Assembly: GCA_025355115.1 (NCBI GenBank)
Contig: JANXLO010000534.1
Location: 1-10,205, forward strand
DNA: 10,205 nt
DNA from: Chthonomonadaceae bacterium
Lineage (GTDB): Bacteria; Armatimonadota; Chthonomonadetes; Chthonomonadales; Chthonomonadaceae
Direction: 5' to 3'
The translations under genes were made by a program, and so were the position numbers. Positions 1-6,748 of this stretch are shown one piece after another (the first letter of the stretch is position 1; each line of letters opens with the position of its first letter). The notes beneath the pieces were generated by a model, which ran no database searches, was not told where the DNA came from, and saw only the letters and a program-made list of their open reading frames with translations.

Positions 1-1454
1 CGCAGAGCTGTAATGTAGTCTGCCGCGGGAATAAGGGAGCCGATGCGGAACGTGTTCGGCCAGCTGCCAGCCTCCTGCTGTGCCAGCATCGACGTCTGCC
101 CGCTGTCCGTCAGCTTCGCGAAAGCCGCCGCCGACTCCGCCCCGATGATGACCTCCGCGAGCGCGCCATACGCCTCCGACTCCTTCGGAAGAGTGATCGG
201 GATCGGCGTGACGCCAATACGAGCCAAAGTCGCCAAAACTTCCGTATACACTGCGCTGTGCGCGGCATCCTTTTTGATCGATTCGAATGCCGCAGAATCG
301 ATTCCAACCCGCAGATTCTTCAGATCCGAGCGCGGATGCCAGCCGAACGGAACGTCCGCGACGGTGCCGTCCTTGCCGTCCGGCCCGTAGATAGCGTTGA
401 GAACGACCGCGCAGTCCTCGACACCCCGACACATCGGCCCCAGCTTGTCCATCGTCCAGCAGAGCGCCATCGCTCCGTACCGGCTGACGCGCCCGTAGGT
501 GGGCCGCAGCCCGGTCACCCCGTTGCGCACCGAGGGGCTGACGATGCTGCCGAGCGTCTCCGTGCCGATAGAGAAGCCCACCAGACCGGCGGCTGTCGCG
601 CTCCCCGGTCCGGCGGAGGAGCCGCTCGCCCCCTGCTCGGGCTTCCAGGGATTACGGGTCAGCCCCCCAAACCAGACGTCTCCCATCGCGAGTTCGCCCA
701 TCGAGAGCTTTGCGACCAGCACCGCGCCTGCCTTATCCAGTCGCTCGACCACCGTCGCATCGTAGTCGAAAATCTGATGCTCGTACGGCTTCGCACCGAA
801 TGTCGTGGGTATCCCTTTTGTCGCGAGCAGGTCTTTGCCGCCCCACGGAATTCCGTGCAGCGGCCCCCGATAGTGGCCAGACGCAATTTCCCTGTCCGCC
901 CGTTCCGCCTGCTTCAGAGCCAGCTCCTCCGTCAGGTTGACTACGCAATGCAGGCGCGGCCCGAACTTCTTCAGGCGCTCCAAGTACATCTGCGTGAGGG
1001 CAATGGATGTCACCTTACGAGTGCGCAACAGCTGCGCAAGTTCCATGGTCGTCGCGAAGGCGAGCTGGGTGACATCACCGTCAAAGGCGGGCGCTCGAAC
1101 CGCGCTCGGCGAGCTCCCCGCCTTCTCACGAGTAATTTTCATGCCAGGCAGGCGCGGCTCGAAGTGCGTCGCGGGCTCCGTCGTGCCAGCTCCCAGCTTT
1201 CTCAACTCGACGAGTCCCGTTCGGGTCTCCGCGAACCGCTTCGTCATCAGCTCTCTGTCGGCGTCGGTGTAGTGATGGCCCGTGACCCTCTCCGCCGCCG
1301 CAATGTCCGCCGTCGCCACTGCATCAGCAGGGGCCACCTCTTGCGCCGCTGCCGCGCCCGCCATCGCCGCCATGCCTGCCCCCACTGCCCCGCGCAGAAG
1401 ATCACGCCGCTTCAGTTTTCCCGGCTCCGCTTTCGCTTTTTCTTTCCCGCTCAT
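1..1454 (-). CDS. Amidase signature family hydrolase with Tat-type signal (3' end outside window)
   Basis: This is an amidase signature enzyme that hydrolyses a C-N amide bond. The reading frame stays open to the left edge, giving 484 complete codons without the C-terminus. The Ser-cisSer-Lys triad is visible: Lys207 in GGKDLLATKG, Ser279 in GASGSSAG and Ser303 in GTETLGSI. The 24-residue Ser-Ser spacing equals that known for this family (FAAH Ser217/Ser241). The N-terminus has KRRDLLRG at residues 15-22 followed by an Ala/Gly-rich hydrophobic stretch to about residue 37. This resembles a Tat signal, although the usual Ser/Thr before the twin Arg is Lys, so export is inferred. The start ATG is supported by AGGGGAG (minus strand, 1460-1466) five bases upstream. 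The ATG shares ATGA with the stop of the upstream CBM9-like gene, which indicates translational coupling. The substrate is unknown. A GatA role is unlikely because of the signal peptide and the absence of gatB/gatC nearby. Confidence 0.93.
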   Translation of the reverse strand, partial: MSGKEKAKAEPGKLKRRDLLRGAVGAGMAAMAGAAAAQEVAPADAVATADIAAAERVTGHHYTDADRELMTKRFAETRTGLVELRKLGAGTTEPATHFEPRLPGMKITREKAGSSPSAVRAPAFDGDVTQLAFATTMELAQLLRTRKVTSIALTQMYLERLKKFGPRLHCVVNLTEELALKQAERADREIASGHYRGPLHGIPWGGKDLLATKGIPTTFGAKPYEHQIFDYDATVVERLDKAGAVLVAKLSMGELAMGDVWFGGLTRNPWKPEQGASGSSAGPGSATAAGLVGFSIGTETLGSIVSPSVRNGVTGLRPTYGRVSRYGAMALCWTMDKLGPMCRGVEDCAVVLNAIYGPDGKDGTVADVPFGWHPRSDLKNLRVGIDSAAFESIKKDAAHSAVYTEVLATLARIGVTPIPITLPKESEAYGALAEVIIGAESAAAFAKLTDSGQTSMLAQQEAGSWPNTFRIGSLIPAADYITAL

Positions 1455-2500
1455 GAGCTCTCCCCTGTAATTTTTTCAGACCAGATACGGGAATCTTCCC
1501 GAATTCGCCACAGTTCACGCGAGCCATCGGGCAGAGTCAGCGCAATCGCCGCCACGAACCCGACGGACGTCGTCTCCAGCAGTGCAAGCTCCTCGGGGCC
1601 TTGATGGCTGCCAATTCCCAGATCTTCCCACGCCGCCGAATAGCGCCCATGCCTCCGCCGATGCTCCTTCTGCCGGGTATATACTTGCATGAGCAGTCTC
1701 CGCGCTTCGCCTGCCGGGTCGGGCCTGAACCCAGCCGTCTTCGTTGCCGCCGTTGAGAACTGCACATATCCCCAGATCTCGGGGCGATGCATATCGACCG
1801 CGCCCTGGGGCGACCAGACCCAGTTGTCCTCAGCTCGCCCCTCGATCTTGCGGTAGGAGCCATCCACGATCTGCGTCTCCCACTCCACTCGTGAGAAATT
1901 CACTCGCCACTGCTCTCCATCCTTCGGCGGGCCGGGCCTCCCGGCGCACTCCTCGAGCGCGGCCCAGGGCAGCGCCATCTCACCAGTCCACCCTGCATCC
2001 GTGTCGGACGGATCGTTGAGCGTTCCCTGCACCCGCACAGCTGTGCGCAGACCGGCGATGTCCCATCCGTCGATCGCGGGGCCGCCGTCCCGATAGGGCT
2101 TGGCAAGCAGCAGATCCCAGACGGTGTTGAGCGCGTTAATCTCCAGCTCGTAGTAGAGGTGGTTGTCCCCGTCCGGATCGATGAAGACTTCAAAGTCGTT
2201 GTCGTAGAAGATGACCGAGTCCCGCTCCGTCAATGTGCCCCACACGTGCGGCTCCTCCATCTCCGCGGCGATGTAGAAGTTAAGATCGTCCCACAGCATC
2301 TTAGCACGCGTACGGAAGCGGGGAGTCGGTCGTTGGTCCCCCTCGATATCGACGAAATCGTCCGTCCAGGCAGCTTGACTCCACGCCGATTTCGTCAGGT
2401 CGCCGTCGATTTCGAATGGCCCGTCGGCGCGGCAGCACACATAATTTTTCGGTTCCATGCCCCACTCTTTCGCCGCAGGACGCGCCAACTCCTGCGACAT
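1451..2500 (-). CDS. Carbohydrate-binding family 9-like (CBM9-like) protein
   Basis: The protein has about 349 residues. It carries a CBM9-like / DOMON-type beta-sandwich, from IDGDLTKSAW (31-40) through FYDNDFEVFIDPDGDNHLYY (98-117) to the closing NWVWSPQGAVDMHRPEIWGY (226-245). This family binds carbohydrate in other proteins, but the ligand here cannot be read. After the domain comes a helical, charged segment (about 262-295) and a short beta-rich tail (about 310-345). The start is uncertain. The frame is open to an ATG at 2575 with a possible AGGG site, but that extra N-terminus has lower GC3, includes a TTA codon and does not look like protein. An ATG at 2458, directly before EPKNYVC, is also possible. 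None of the starts gives a clear signal peptide, which is odd for a carbohydrate-binding protein paired with an apparently exported amidase. The stop overlaps the amidase start (ATGA, 1451-1454), so the two are probably co-expressed. The gene is divergent from the SDR gene. Confidence 0.85.
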   Translation of the reverse strand: MSQELARPAAKEWGMEPKNYVCCRADGPFEIDGDLTKSAWSQAAWTDDFVDIEGDQRPTPRFRTRAKMLWDDLNFYIAAEMEEPHVWGTLTERDSVIFYDNDFEVFIDPDGDNHLYYELEINALNTVWDLLLAKPYRDGGPAIDGWDIAGLRTAVRVQGTLNDPSDTDAGWTGEMALPWAALEECAGRPGPPKDGEQWRVNFSRVEWETQIVDGSYRKIEGRAEDNWVWSPQGAVDMHRPEIWGYVQFSTAATKTAGFRPDPAGEARRLLMQVYTRQKEHRRRHGRYSAAWEDLGIGSHQGPEELALLETTSVGFVAAIALTLPDGSRELWRIREDSRIWSEKITGESS

Positions 2501-2586
2501 CGACTTCCACGATCTCGCATCTGTGCAGGATAAGCCAGCGGGATCTGTATGGCTGCACAAGGGGGGTTGCGCCATAAGCGGCCCTG

Positions 2587-2596
2587 CATACGTATG
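2587..2596. promoter_or_regulatory. 10-bp perfect palindrome, possible operator
   Basis: CATACGTATG is a perfect palindrome. One base further out mismatches and the next pair matches again. It lies just upstream of the longest possible start (2575) of the CBM9-like gene, in the divergent region with the SDR gene. No known regulator is recognised, and the operator role is inference from position and symmetry. Confidence 0.3.
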
Positions 2597-2631
2597 TAGA
2601 GTGTGCCGCTCCGGTCAGTGGACGATTTGGG

Positions 2632-2644
2632 TGCCTGGCAGGCA
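2632..2644. promoter_or_regulatory. 13-bp inverted repeat, possible operator
   Basis: TGCCTG and CAGGCA flank a single G, forming a perfect inverted repeat near the middle of the divergent intergenic region. A protein-binding site controlling one or both divergent genes is possible. No specific regulator is recognised. Confidence 0.3.
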
Positions 2645-2681
2645 GGATTCATTCGTTTTCACGCGGAATACCGAGAGCGCA

Positions 2682-2695
2682 ACTGAACATTCAGT
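2682..2695. promoter_or_regulatory. 14-bp inverted repeat upstream of the SDR gene, possible operator
   Basis: ACTGAA and TTCAGT are perfect inverted half-sites separated by CA. They lie 27 bases before the ATG of the SDR gene. The position fits a repressor site overlapping a promoter or early leader. No convincing -35/-10 pair was found around it, so the role is inference. Confidence 0.33.
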
Positions 2696-2722
2696 CTCTG
2701 TCCAGACAGAAAAGGCCTATTC

Positions 2723-3616
2723 ATGAAGATACTGATCACCGGTGCTCGCGGCAATTTCGCGACCGCTCTGATACCTGCTCTCGCTCTCGAAAAGCATCAG
2801 CTAGTCCTGCACGACCTCGAGCCAATGGGAGCGCCGGACGGCAGCACCACAGTCCAGGCGGACATTCGTGATGCCGGTGCTCTCGTCCACGCCATGAGGG
2901 GCTGCGATGCAGTGATCCATTCAGTAGCGCTGCACGGCAACGCCTCGGAGACTCGCAACGAGGACGACTACTACAGCATCAACGTCACCGGCACCCAGAA
3001 TGTGCTGAGGGCCATGCTGCTGAACGACGTCAAGGCGCTTGTCTTCTCCTCGAGCGAAGTCGTCTACGGCAGCGGAATGCGCGACCGTCGCGTGATGAGC
3101 GAAGAGACGCCCTGCCTTCCCACGCATATCTACTCCCTCACCAAGGTCGTCTGCGAGGAGATGTGTCGCTTCTATGCTCGCGTGCATGACCGAAATATCG
3201 CCATCCTTCGCTACGGCTGCTTCGTCCCCGCCGACTGGAAGATCGCAGGCATCGGCCGCCTCACCAACTGGCTGGATCGGGAGGACGTCGCACAGGCCAA
3301 CCATCTCGCCCTGGCCGCGGTCGTCGCCGAAGCCTTTTCATGTGAGGAGTTTCTCATTCACTGCACCAAGCCGTTCGTGGACGAGGATTGGCCCGAGATC
3401 GAGGTGGAGCCGCAGAAGGTGCTGGATCGCTACTATCCCGGTGCGACCGAACTGCTGTACGAGCACGGGCTCAGCCTGCCTCACATTCACACACGTTACG
3501 ACATAAGCAAGGCAGTGACGACGCTCGGCTACGACCCTCAGCATAACTTCGAGCAGTTTCTGCATCGCCTGCGCACCGAGCCCGACCCGCCCCTGCCCTT
3601 CACCATCTCTGCCTAG
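2723..3616 (+). CDS. NAD(P)-dependent epimerase/dehydratase family protein (extended SDR)
   Basis: This is a 297-residue extended short-chain dehydrogenase/reductase with a Rossmann fold at the N-terminus. The nucleotide-binding turn is TGARGNFA (residues 6-13), where the last Gly of TGxxGxxG is Ala. Asp31 after the second strand suggests NAD preference, and ADIRD (46-50) matches the usual adenine-side Asp motif. The catalytic elements are Ser109-Ser111 in VFSSSEVVYG and YSLTK with Tyr137 and Lys141. AAAGG at 2711-2715 sits seven bases before the ATG. It is the only plus-strand gene here, divergent from the CBM9-like gene and ending 13 bases from the convergent CE15 gene. The substrate is probably a sugar, nucleotide sugar or related polyol. 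The segment LRYGCFVP...LTNWLDREDVA (about 162-190) is somewhat like the uronate dehydrogenase branch, but this is a recollection of family pattern, not a search result. Confidence 0.9.
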   Translation: MKILITGARGNFATALIPALALEKHQLVLHDLEPMGAPDGSTTVQADIRDAGALVHAMRGCDAVIHSVALHGNASETRNEDDYYSINVTGTQNVLRAMLLNDVKALVFSSSEVVYGSGMRDRRVMSEETPCLPTHIYSLTKVVCEEMCRFYARVHDRNIAILRYGCFVPADWKIAGIGRLTNWLDREDVAQANHLALAAVVAEAFSCEEFLIHCTKPFVDEDWPEIEVEPQKVLDRYYPGATELLYEHGLSLPHIHTRYDISKAVTTLGYDPQHNFEQFLHRLRTEPDPPLPFTISA

Positions 3617-3629
3617 ACGCGGGCGATCA

Positions 3630-4913
3630 TCAGTGAAGTGCCGGCTGTTTTTTGAGGTGGAGGTCGGCGAAGGCGATCATCTCCTCCCAGTCCTCCAGAG
3701 TAACATCGTGCTTGCCGGGACGAAGGTAGTAGCCAATGCGGCTGGAGATGAGACGGCGTGGCGGCGGCCAATCGGTCTGCGAGATGCCCTCTACGCCGAG
3801 CAGGCGATAGACCGGCGAGGCTGCTACTCCAGACAGGAACTCGCCTTTCGGGTCCGACCACAAGTCCTCGGTGGCGCTGATGACGAGCACCGGGCGCGGG
3901 GCGAGCAGAGCGATGAGCTCGTGCTGGTCTATCGGGAGCGACGTCTCGTTGTCCGCGTAACGGCTGAAATCGGGGCAGAACCAGTGGGGGAAATTTCGAG
4001 TGAGATCGGCGACGGTCTCTCCAAAGATGCGCTTATGCGGGGCCGCGCCGCCTGCCCCGGACTCGTTGGAGACAAGGAGGGCAAACCGCTCGTCCTGCGC
4101 CCCCGCCCACAGCGCCGCTTTGCCCAGACGGCTGAAGCCAGTCAGTGCGATGCGCTTCGAGTCTATGCGGGGATTGGTCTGAAGATAGTCCATCGCCCTG
4201 CTCATCGCCCAGGCCCATGCGCCAATACTTCCCCAATCCTTTGCTCCAGGAGCTGGCCCCATGCCACGCGGGCCTTCCTGACCGTGGCCGGGCGCGTCCG
4301 TCTCTACTTCGCCGTATCCAGCAGTGGCTACCCCATAGCCGTGATCGAGCGCATAGTCTATCTGCCAGAGCTGCTGAAGCATCCCCCGTGAAGCCTCCGC
4401 AGGCAAGTGGTTGGTGACGCGGTTGGGCCCGAGGCCGTTGACCCAGTGCTTGGGGACCGGGATGTCCGGCTCATCCGTGACGGTGTAGTTGCCGTCGAAA
4501 TTCAAGCCGAAGAAGAGGGGGACACGGCCCTTTACCTTGTTCGGCAGGTAGACGAGCAGCTCCATCTGCCTCCCCTCCTCGCGCCCCTCGAACAAAATCC
4601 CCACGCGCAGCCTCGTCGCCCTGCCGCCCCGTGCCGCCCGCTTCTCCTCACGTACAAGGAACCGCATGCCCTTCGGCCGCCCGATGAGCGTTCTACCGTA
4701 CTCCTCGCTCGCGAACAGTGCGAGCAGCTCCGGACGCCGTTTCTCCCGCCAAGTCCGCGCATCCGTCACCTGCGTTCCGTCTGCACAGACGAGCGGATCA
4801 GGCAGCGTATATGCCGGTACTCTGGATTCCTCAGAGATGGTCGGACGGCGTTGAGCGACACAGGGCATAGCGGCCAAAGCCAGCAAAACGGCGCAGACGC
4901 GAATGAGAATCAT
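3630..4913 (-). CDS. Secreted glucuronoyl esterase, carbohydrate esterase family 15
   Basis: The protein has 427 residues and the alpha/beta-hydrolase features of CE15, whose members cleave the ester between lignin alcohols and 4-O-methyl-glucuronic acid of xylan. The nucleophile is Ser261 in TGFSRLGKAALW, corresponding to the CE15 GCSRxGK motif with Phe in place of Cys. Glu284 in NESGAGG lies 23 residues further on, the same spacing as Ser278/Glu301 in fungal Cip2. His402 in GKHDVT is the likely catalytic His. A second acidic residue, Glu349 in SATEDLW, could also serve as acid. Residues 1-21 form a Sec signal peptide ending near CVAQ. A GTG at 4928 would add five residues, but it has no ribosome site, while the ATG at 4913 follows AAAAGGAG (4918-4925) by four bases, so the ATG is preferred. 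The gene lies 35 bases after the retropepsin gene and is probably last in the operon. Substrate assignment comes from the family only. Confidence 0.88.
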   Translation of the reverse strand: MILIRVCAVLLALAAMPCVAQRRPTISEESRVPAYTLPDPLVCADGTQVTDARTWREKRRPELLALFASEEYGRTLIGRPKGMRFLVREEKRAARGGRATRLRVGILFEGREEGRQMELLVYLPNKVKGRVPLFFGLNFDGNYTVTDEPDIPVPKHWVNGLGPNRVTNHLPAEASRGMLQQLWQIDYALDHGYGVATAGYGEVETDAPGHGQEGPRGMGPAPGAKDWGSIGAWAWAMSRAMDYLQTNPRIDSKRIALTGFSRLGKAALWAGAQDERFALLVSNESGAGGAAPHKRIFGETVADLTRNFPHWFCPDFSRYADNETSLPIDQHELIALLAPRPVLVISATEDLWSDPKGEFLSGVAASPVYRLLGVEGISQTDWPPPRRLISSRIGYYLRPGKHDVTLEDWEEMIAFADLHLKKQPALH

Positions 4914-4917
4914 GACG

Positions 4918-4925
4918 CTCCTTTT
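4918..4925 (-). promoter_or_regulatory. Ribosome binding site that decides the CE15 start
   Basis: AAAAGGAG on the minus strand lies four bases before the ATG at 4913. It falls inside the coding sequence if translation began at the upstream GTG (4928), which has no comparable site. It therefore supports the ATG. Confidence 0.55.
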
Positions 4926-4948
4926 CACTCCAGGGATAGGGAAGGGAG

Positions 4949-5992
4949 TTATTTTGGTCTATCAACGTTAGGGCGCGGCGTACCGGTGCTCTCGTCCGGG
5001 GGTGTGAGGGGGATAAAAGCGGCTTTTTTTGCGGTAAAGTTCAGCACTACCCTGAAGTGGCTGAGGAAATCCTGGCCGAGGACTGCCGTATTGCGGTCGA
5101 AGCCTGGGGCCGCATCGTCGGAGAGGTAGGCTACGCGCATTGGCTTCCATTCCGCTCGACCAACCGAGATCAGCGGTATCATCACCAGCGTCGCCTTGAC
5201 CTCCTTGCCCCCAGCGGCTCTCAGCTTCACGACCTCCGTCGCGGGCAGCTTTAGCTTCTCCCCAGCAGCAGCGGGAATCAGCGTCATCACGGCTCCCGTG
5301 TCAAGCAAAGCTTGAAAAGGCTTTGATTTAGGGACAGTGACCCCTACGAAGATGCGCCCGTTGAGCAGTGTCATGGGAACAGTCATCGCGCCTTTCGGCA
5401 TCTTTGCCTCCGGCTTCTCCAGGGTCATGACCCGGCGAGAGATGTCGAAAGTCACCTGAAACGCCGACAGGAAGGGTGTGCCGAGCCAGCCGGTCGGCGC
5501 ATCGGCGTACATAGTATGGGTGAGCAACGGAAGGACATCCAGTTGAGCTGCCGGGACATTCTCGAGCCTCAGCAGCCCGGCCTGTAGACTTTTCCAGCTC
5601 GTTTCCGTCGCTTCGACTTCTCGATCTAGAATCCTGACCCGTACCTTCGCTTTGCCCTCGGGAATATTCAGGCGAGTCATGGCCGCAGGCGTTATCACGT
5701 TGGCATCGAGGCCCGTGTCGATGCAGAAATGCTCGAATGTGCCATTTACGGCAACGTCGGCAATCAAGAGGCCGTGCCAAAGACGCAGGTTCATGCTCAC
5801 CGGCAATGGCGCATTGGGGGGCAGGGCAACGGGAGCTGTCTGCATCGGAGCAGTGGAGGGTGATTGAACGACAGGTGCAGTTTTAGCGGGAACAGCAGGA
5901 TCGGGCGGTTTGGTGACGACAGGGGGAGCCTTTCCAGCCAGCCAAAGAGCTGCCAGGCACAGGGAGAGAGTCGTCAGCGCGAGGGATTTCAT
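4949..5992 (-). CDS. Exported protein with two retropepsin-like aspartyl protease domains
   Basis: The protein has 347 residues. A hydrophobic signal or anchor (about 1-20) is followed by a Pro/Ala-rich linker (about 22-65) and two successive clan AA aspartic protease domains. The first has IDTGLDANVI with Asp92-Thr93-Gly94 and the closing GWLGTPFL (168-175). The second has LLDTGAVMTLIP with Asp231-Thr232-Gly233 and the closing VLGQDFL (304-310). Each closing motif is followed by a similar beta-hairpin (FDISRRVMTLEKP and LNFTAKKAAFIP). Retropepsins normally need two Asp-Thr-Gly units, one from each of two subunits; here both sit in one chain, so it may act as a monomer in the manner of pepsin. 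This is inference. The target is unknown. The start is supported by GAGGTG eight bases upstream. The gene begins 12 bases after the aroQ stop and precedes the CE15 gene, so all are probably cotranscribed. Confidence 0.85.
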   Translation of the reverse strand: MKSLALTTLSLCLAALWLAGKAPPVVTKPPDPAVPAKTAPVVQSPSTAPMQTAPVALPPNAPLPVSMNLRLWHGLLIADVAVNGTFEHFCIDTGLDANVITPAAMTRLNIPEGKAKVRVRILDREVEATETSWKSLQAGLLRLENVPAAQLDVLPLLTHTMYADAPTGWLGTPFLSAFQVTFDISRRVMTLEKPEAKMPKGAMTVPMTLLNGRIFVGVTVPKSKPFQALLDTGAVMTLIPAAAGEKLKLPATEVVKLRAAGGKEVKATLVMIPLISVGRAEWKPMRVAYLSDDAAPGFDRNTAVLGQDFLSHFRVVLNFTAKKAAFIPLTPPDESTGTPRPNVDRPK

Positions 5993-6004
5993 GAAGTCGG
6001 CACC

Positions 6005-6448
6005 TCAGCGATGGTTCTGCTCGATGATCTGCTTGATCGCGTCGAGAGCCAGAAGATAGACCAGGGTCCCAAGCCCGACGATCTGCCCTGCCACCACGGG
6101 TGAAATGACCGAACGATGCCGAAACTCCTCACGCGCGAAGACATTTGTGAGATGTACCTCGATGGTCGGAAGGCGCACCGCCGTGATCGCGTCCCGAATG
6201 GCGTAGCTGTAGTGTGTGAAGGCGCCCGGGTTGATGATCAGGCCGTCGGAGCCCACCTTAGCTTCCTGGATCGCGTCGATGATCTCGCCTTCATGGTTGG
6301 ACTGAAAAATGCGAACTTCCATGTCGTTCGCGAGCGCTTTCTGCTTGATTTTTTTATTGATGTCCTCATAGGAGTCTCGCCCGTAAATCTCGGTTTCGCG
6401 GGTGCCAAGCAGGTTCAGGTTAGGCCCATGGATCAGGGTGATGCGCAT
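6005..6448 (-). CDS. aroQ: 3-dehydroquinate dehydratase, type II
   Basis: This enzyme makes 3-dehydroshikimate from 3-dehydroquinate in the shikimate pathway or runs the reverse in quinate use, in the cytoplasm. The 147-residue length is typical. Visible family motifs are GPNLNLLGTRETEIYG (8-23) with Arg17 and the catalytic Tyr22 on the lid loop, SNHEGEIID (50-58), IINPGAFTHYSYAIRDA (71-87) with Asn73, and EVHLTNVFAREEFRHRS (97-113) with the catalytic His99 and Arg110. All key residues are present, so the enzyme should be active. The chosen start is the ATG that gives MRITLIHGPN, preceded by ACGGAG nine bases away. A TTG at 6466 would add six residues and is less likely. The gene follows the Trm112-like gene by 30 bases and precedes the retropepsin gene by 12, so it sits inside the operon with no other shikimate gene in view. 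Confidence 0.97.
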   Translation of the reverse strand: MRITLIHGPNLNLLGTRETEIYGRDSYEDINKKIKQKALANDMEVRIFQSNHEGEIIDAIQEAKVGSDGLIINPGAFTHYSYAIRDAITAVRLPTIEVHLTNVFAREEFRHRSVISPVVAGQIVGLGTLVYLLALDAIKQIIEQNHR

Positions 6449-6478
6449 CGTGCTTATCTCCGTCAATGATTAAGTGGT

Positions 6479-6748
6479 TCAGGGTTTCTTGAGCTGGCCG
6501 GGCTCAGCTATCGGATCCAAAAGCTCGGCTTCATCAGTCAGCAGAATGGGAATGCCGTCGCGGATGGGGAAGGCATAGCGCCCGCAGCCGCAGTGAAGCG
6601 CATCCTGCGCGGCGTTAAGTGTAAGCGACAGATGTTCGGGGCAGGAAGGGCAGGCAAGCAGATCCAGAAACCAGGGATCGAGCGGCTGTGGCGCGGCTCC
6701 GGACATGCCGTCTGCCGGCTGAATTTCAGGGTTCTCTTGGGCGGTCAT
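6479..6748 (-). CDS. Trm112 family (UPF0434-like) zinc-ribbon protein
   Basis: This is an 89-residue small protein. Its core, LLACPSCPEHLSL (30-42) followed by LHCGCGRYAFPIRDGIPILL (51-70) and DEAELLDP, matches the bacterial Trm112/UPF0434 pattern. Cys33, Cys36, Cys53 and Cys55 could bind zinc. Eukaryotic Trm112 activates methyltransferases; bacterial members are little characterised and often lie beside lipid A, glycosylation or methyltransferase genes. No methyltransferase is visible here. The N-terminal 22 residues are an extension before the usual start, and the Met at residue 15 is an alternative start. The ATG at 6748 overlaps the stop of the glycosyltransferase as ATGA (6745-6748), which argues for coupled translation and supports the longer form. 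Confidence 0.85.
   Translation of the reverse strand: MTAQENPEIQPADGMSGAAPQPLDPWFLDLLACPSCPEHLSLTLNAAQDALHCGCGRYAFPIRDGIPILLTDEAELLDPIAEPGQLKKP

Noticed and set aside
258..1604. Long open frame (448 codons) on the plus strand opposite the amidase and the end of the CBM9-like gene
   Set aside because: Its translation is Arg/Pro/His-rich low-quality sequence without any family motif. The minus strand here encodes an amidase with an intact catalytic triad, so this is an antisense shadow of GC-rich coding sequence.
3617..3629. Bidirectional terminator between the convergent SDR and CE15 genes
   Set aside because: The gap is only 13 bases and no GC-rich stem followed by a T run is visible there.
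3633..4391. 252-codon plus-strand frame opposite the CE15 gene
   Set aside because: No recognisable domain, and the opposite strand carries the CE15 motifs with a signal peptide and ribosome site.
4850..4913. Lipoprotein signal in the CE15 esterase (Cys in AAMPC)
   Set aside because: Pro directly before the Cys does not fit a lipobox; an ordinary Sec signal peptide is more likely.
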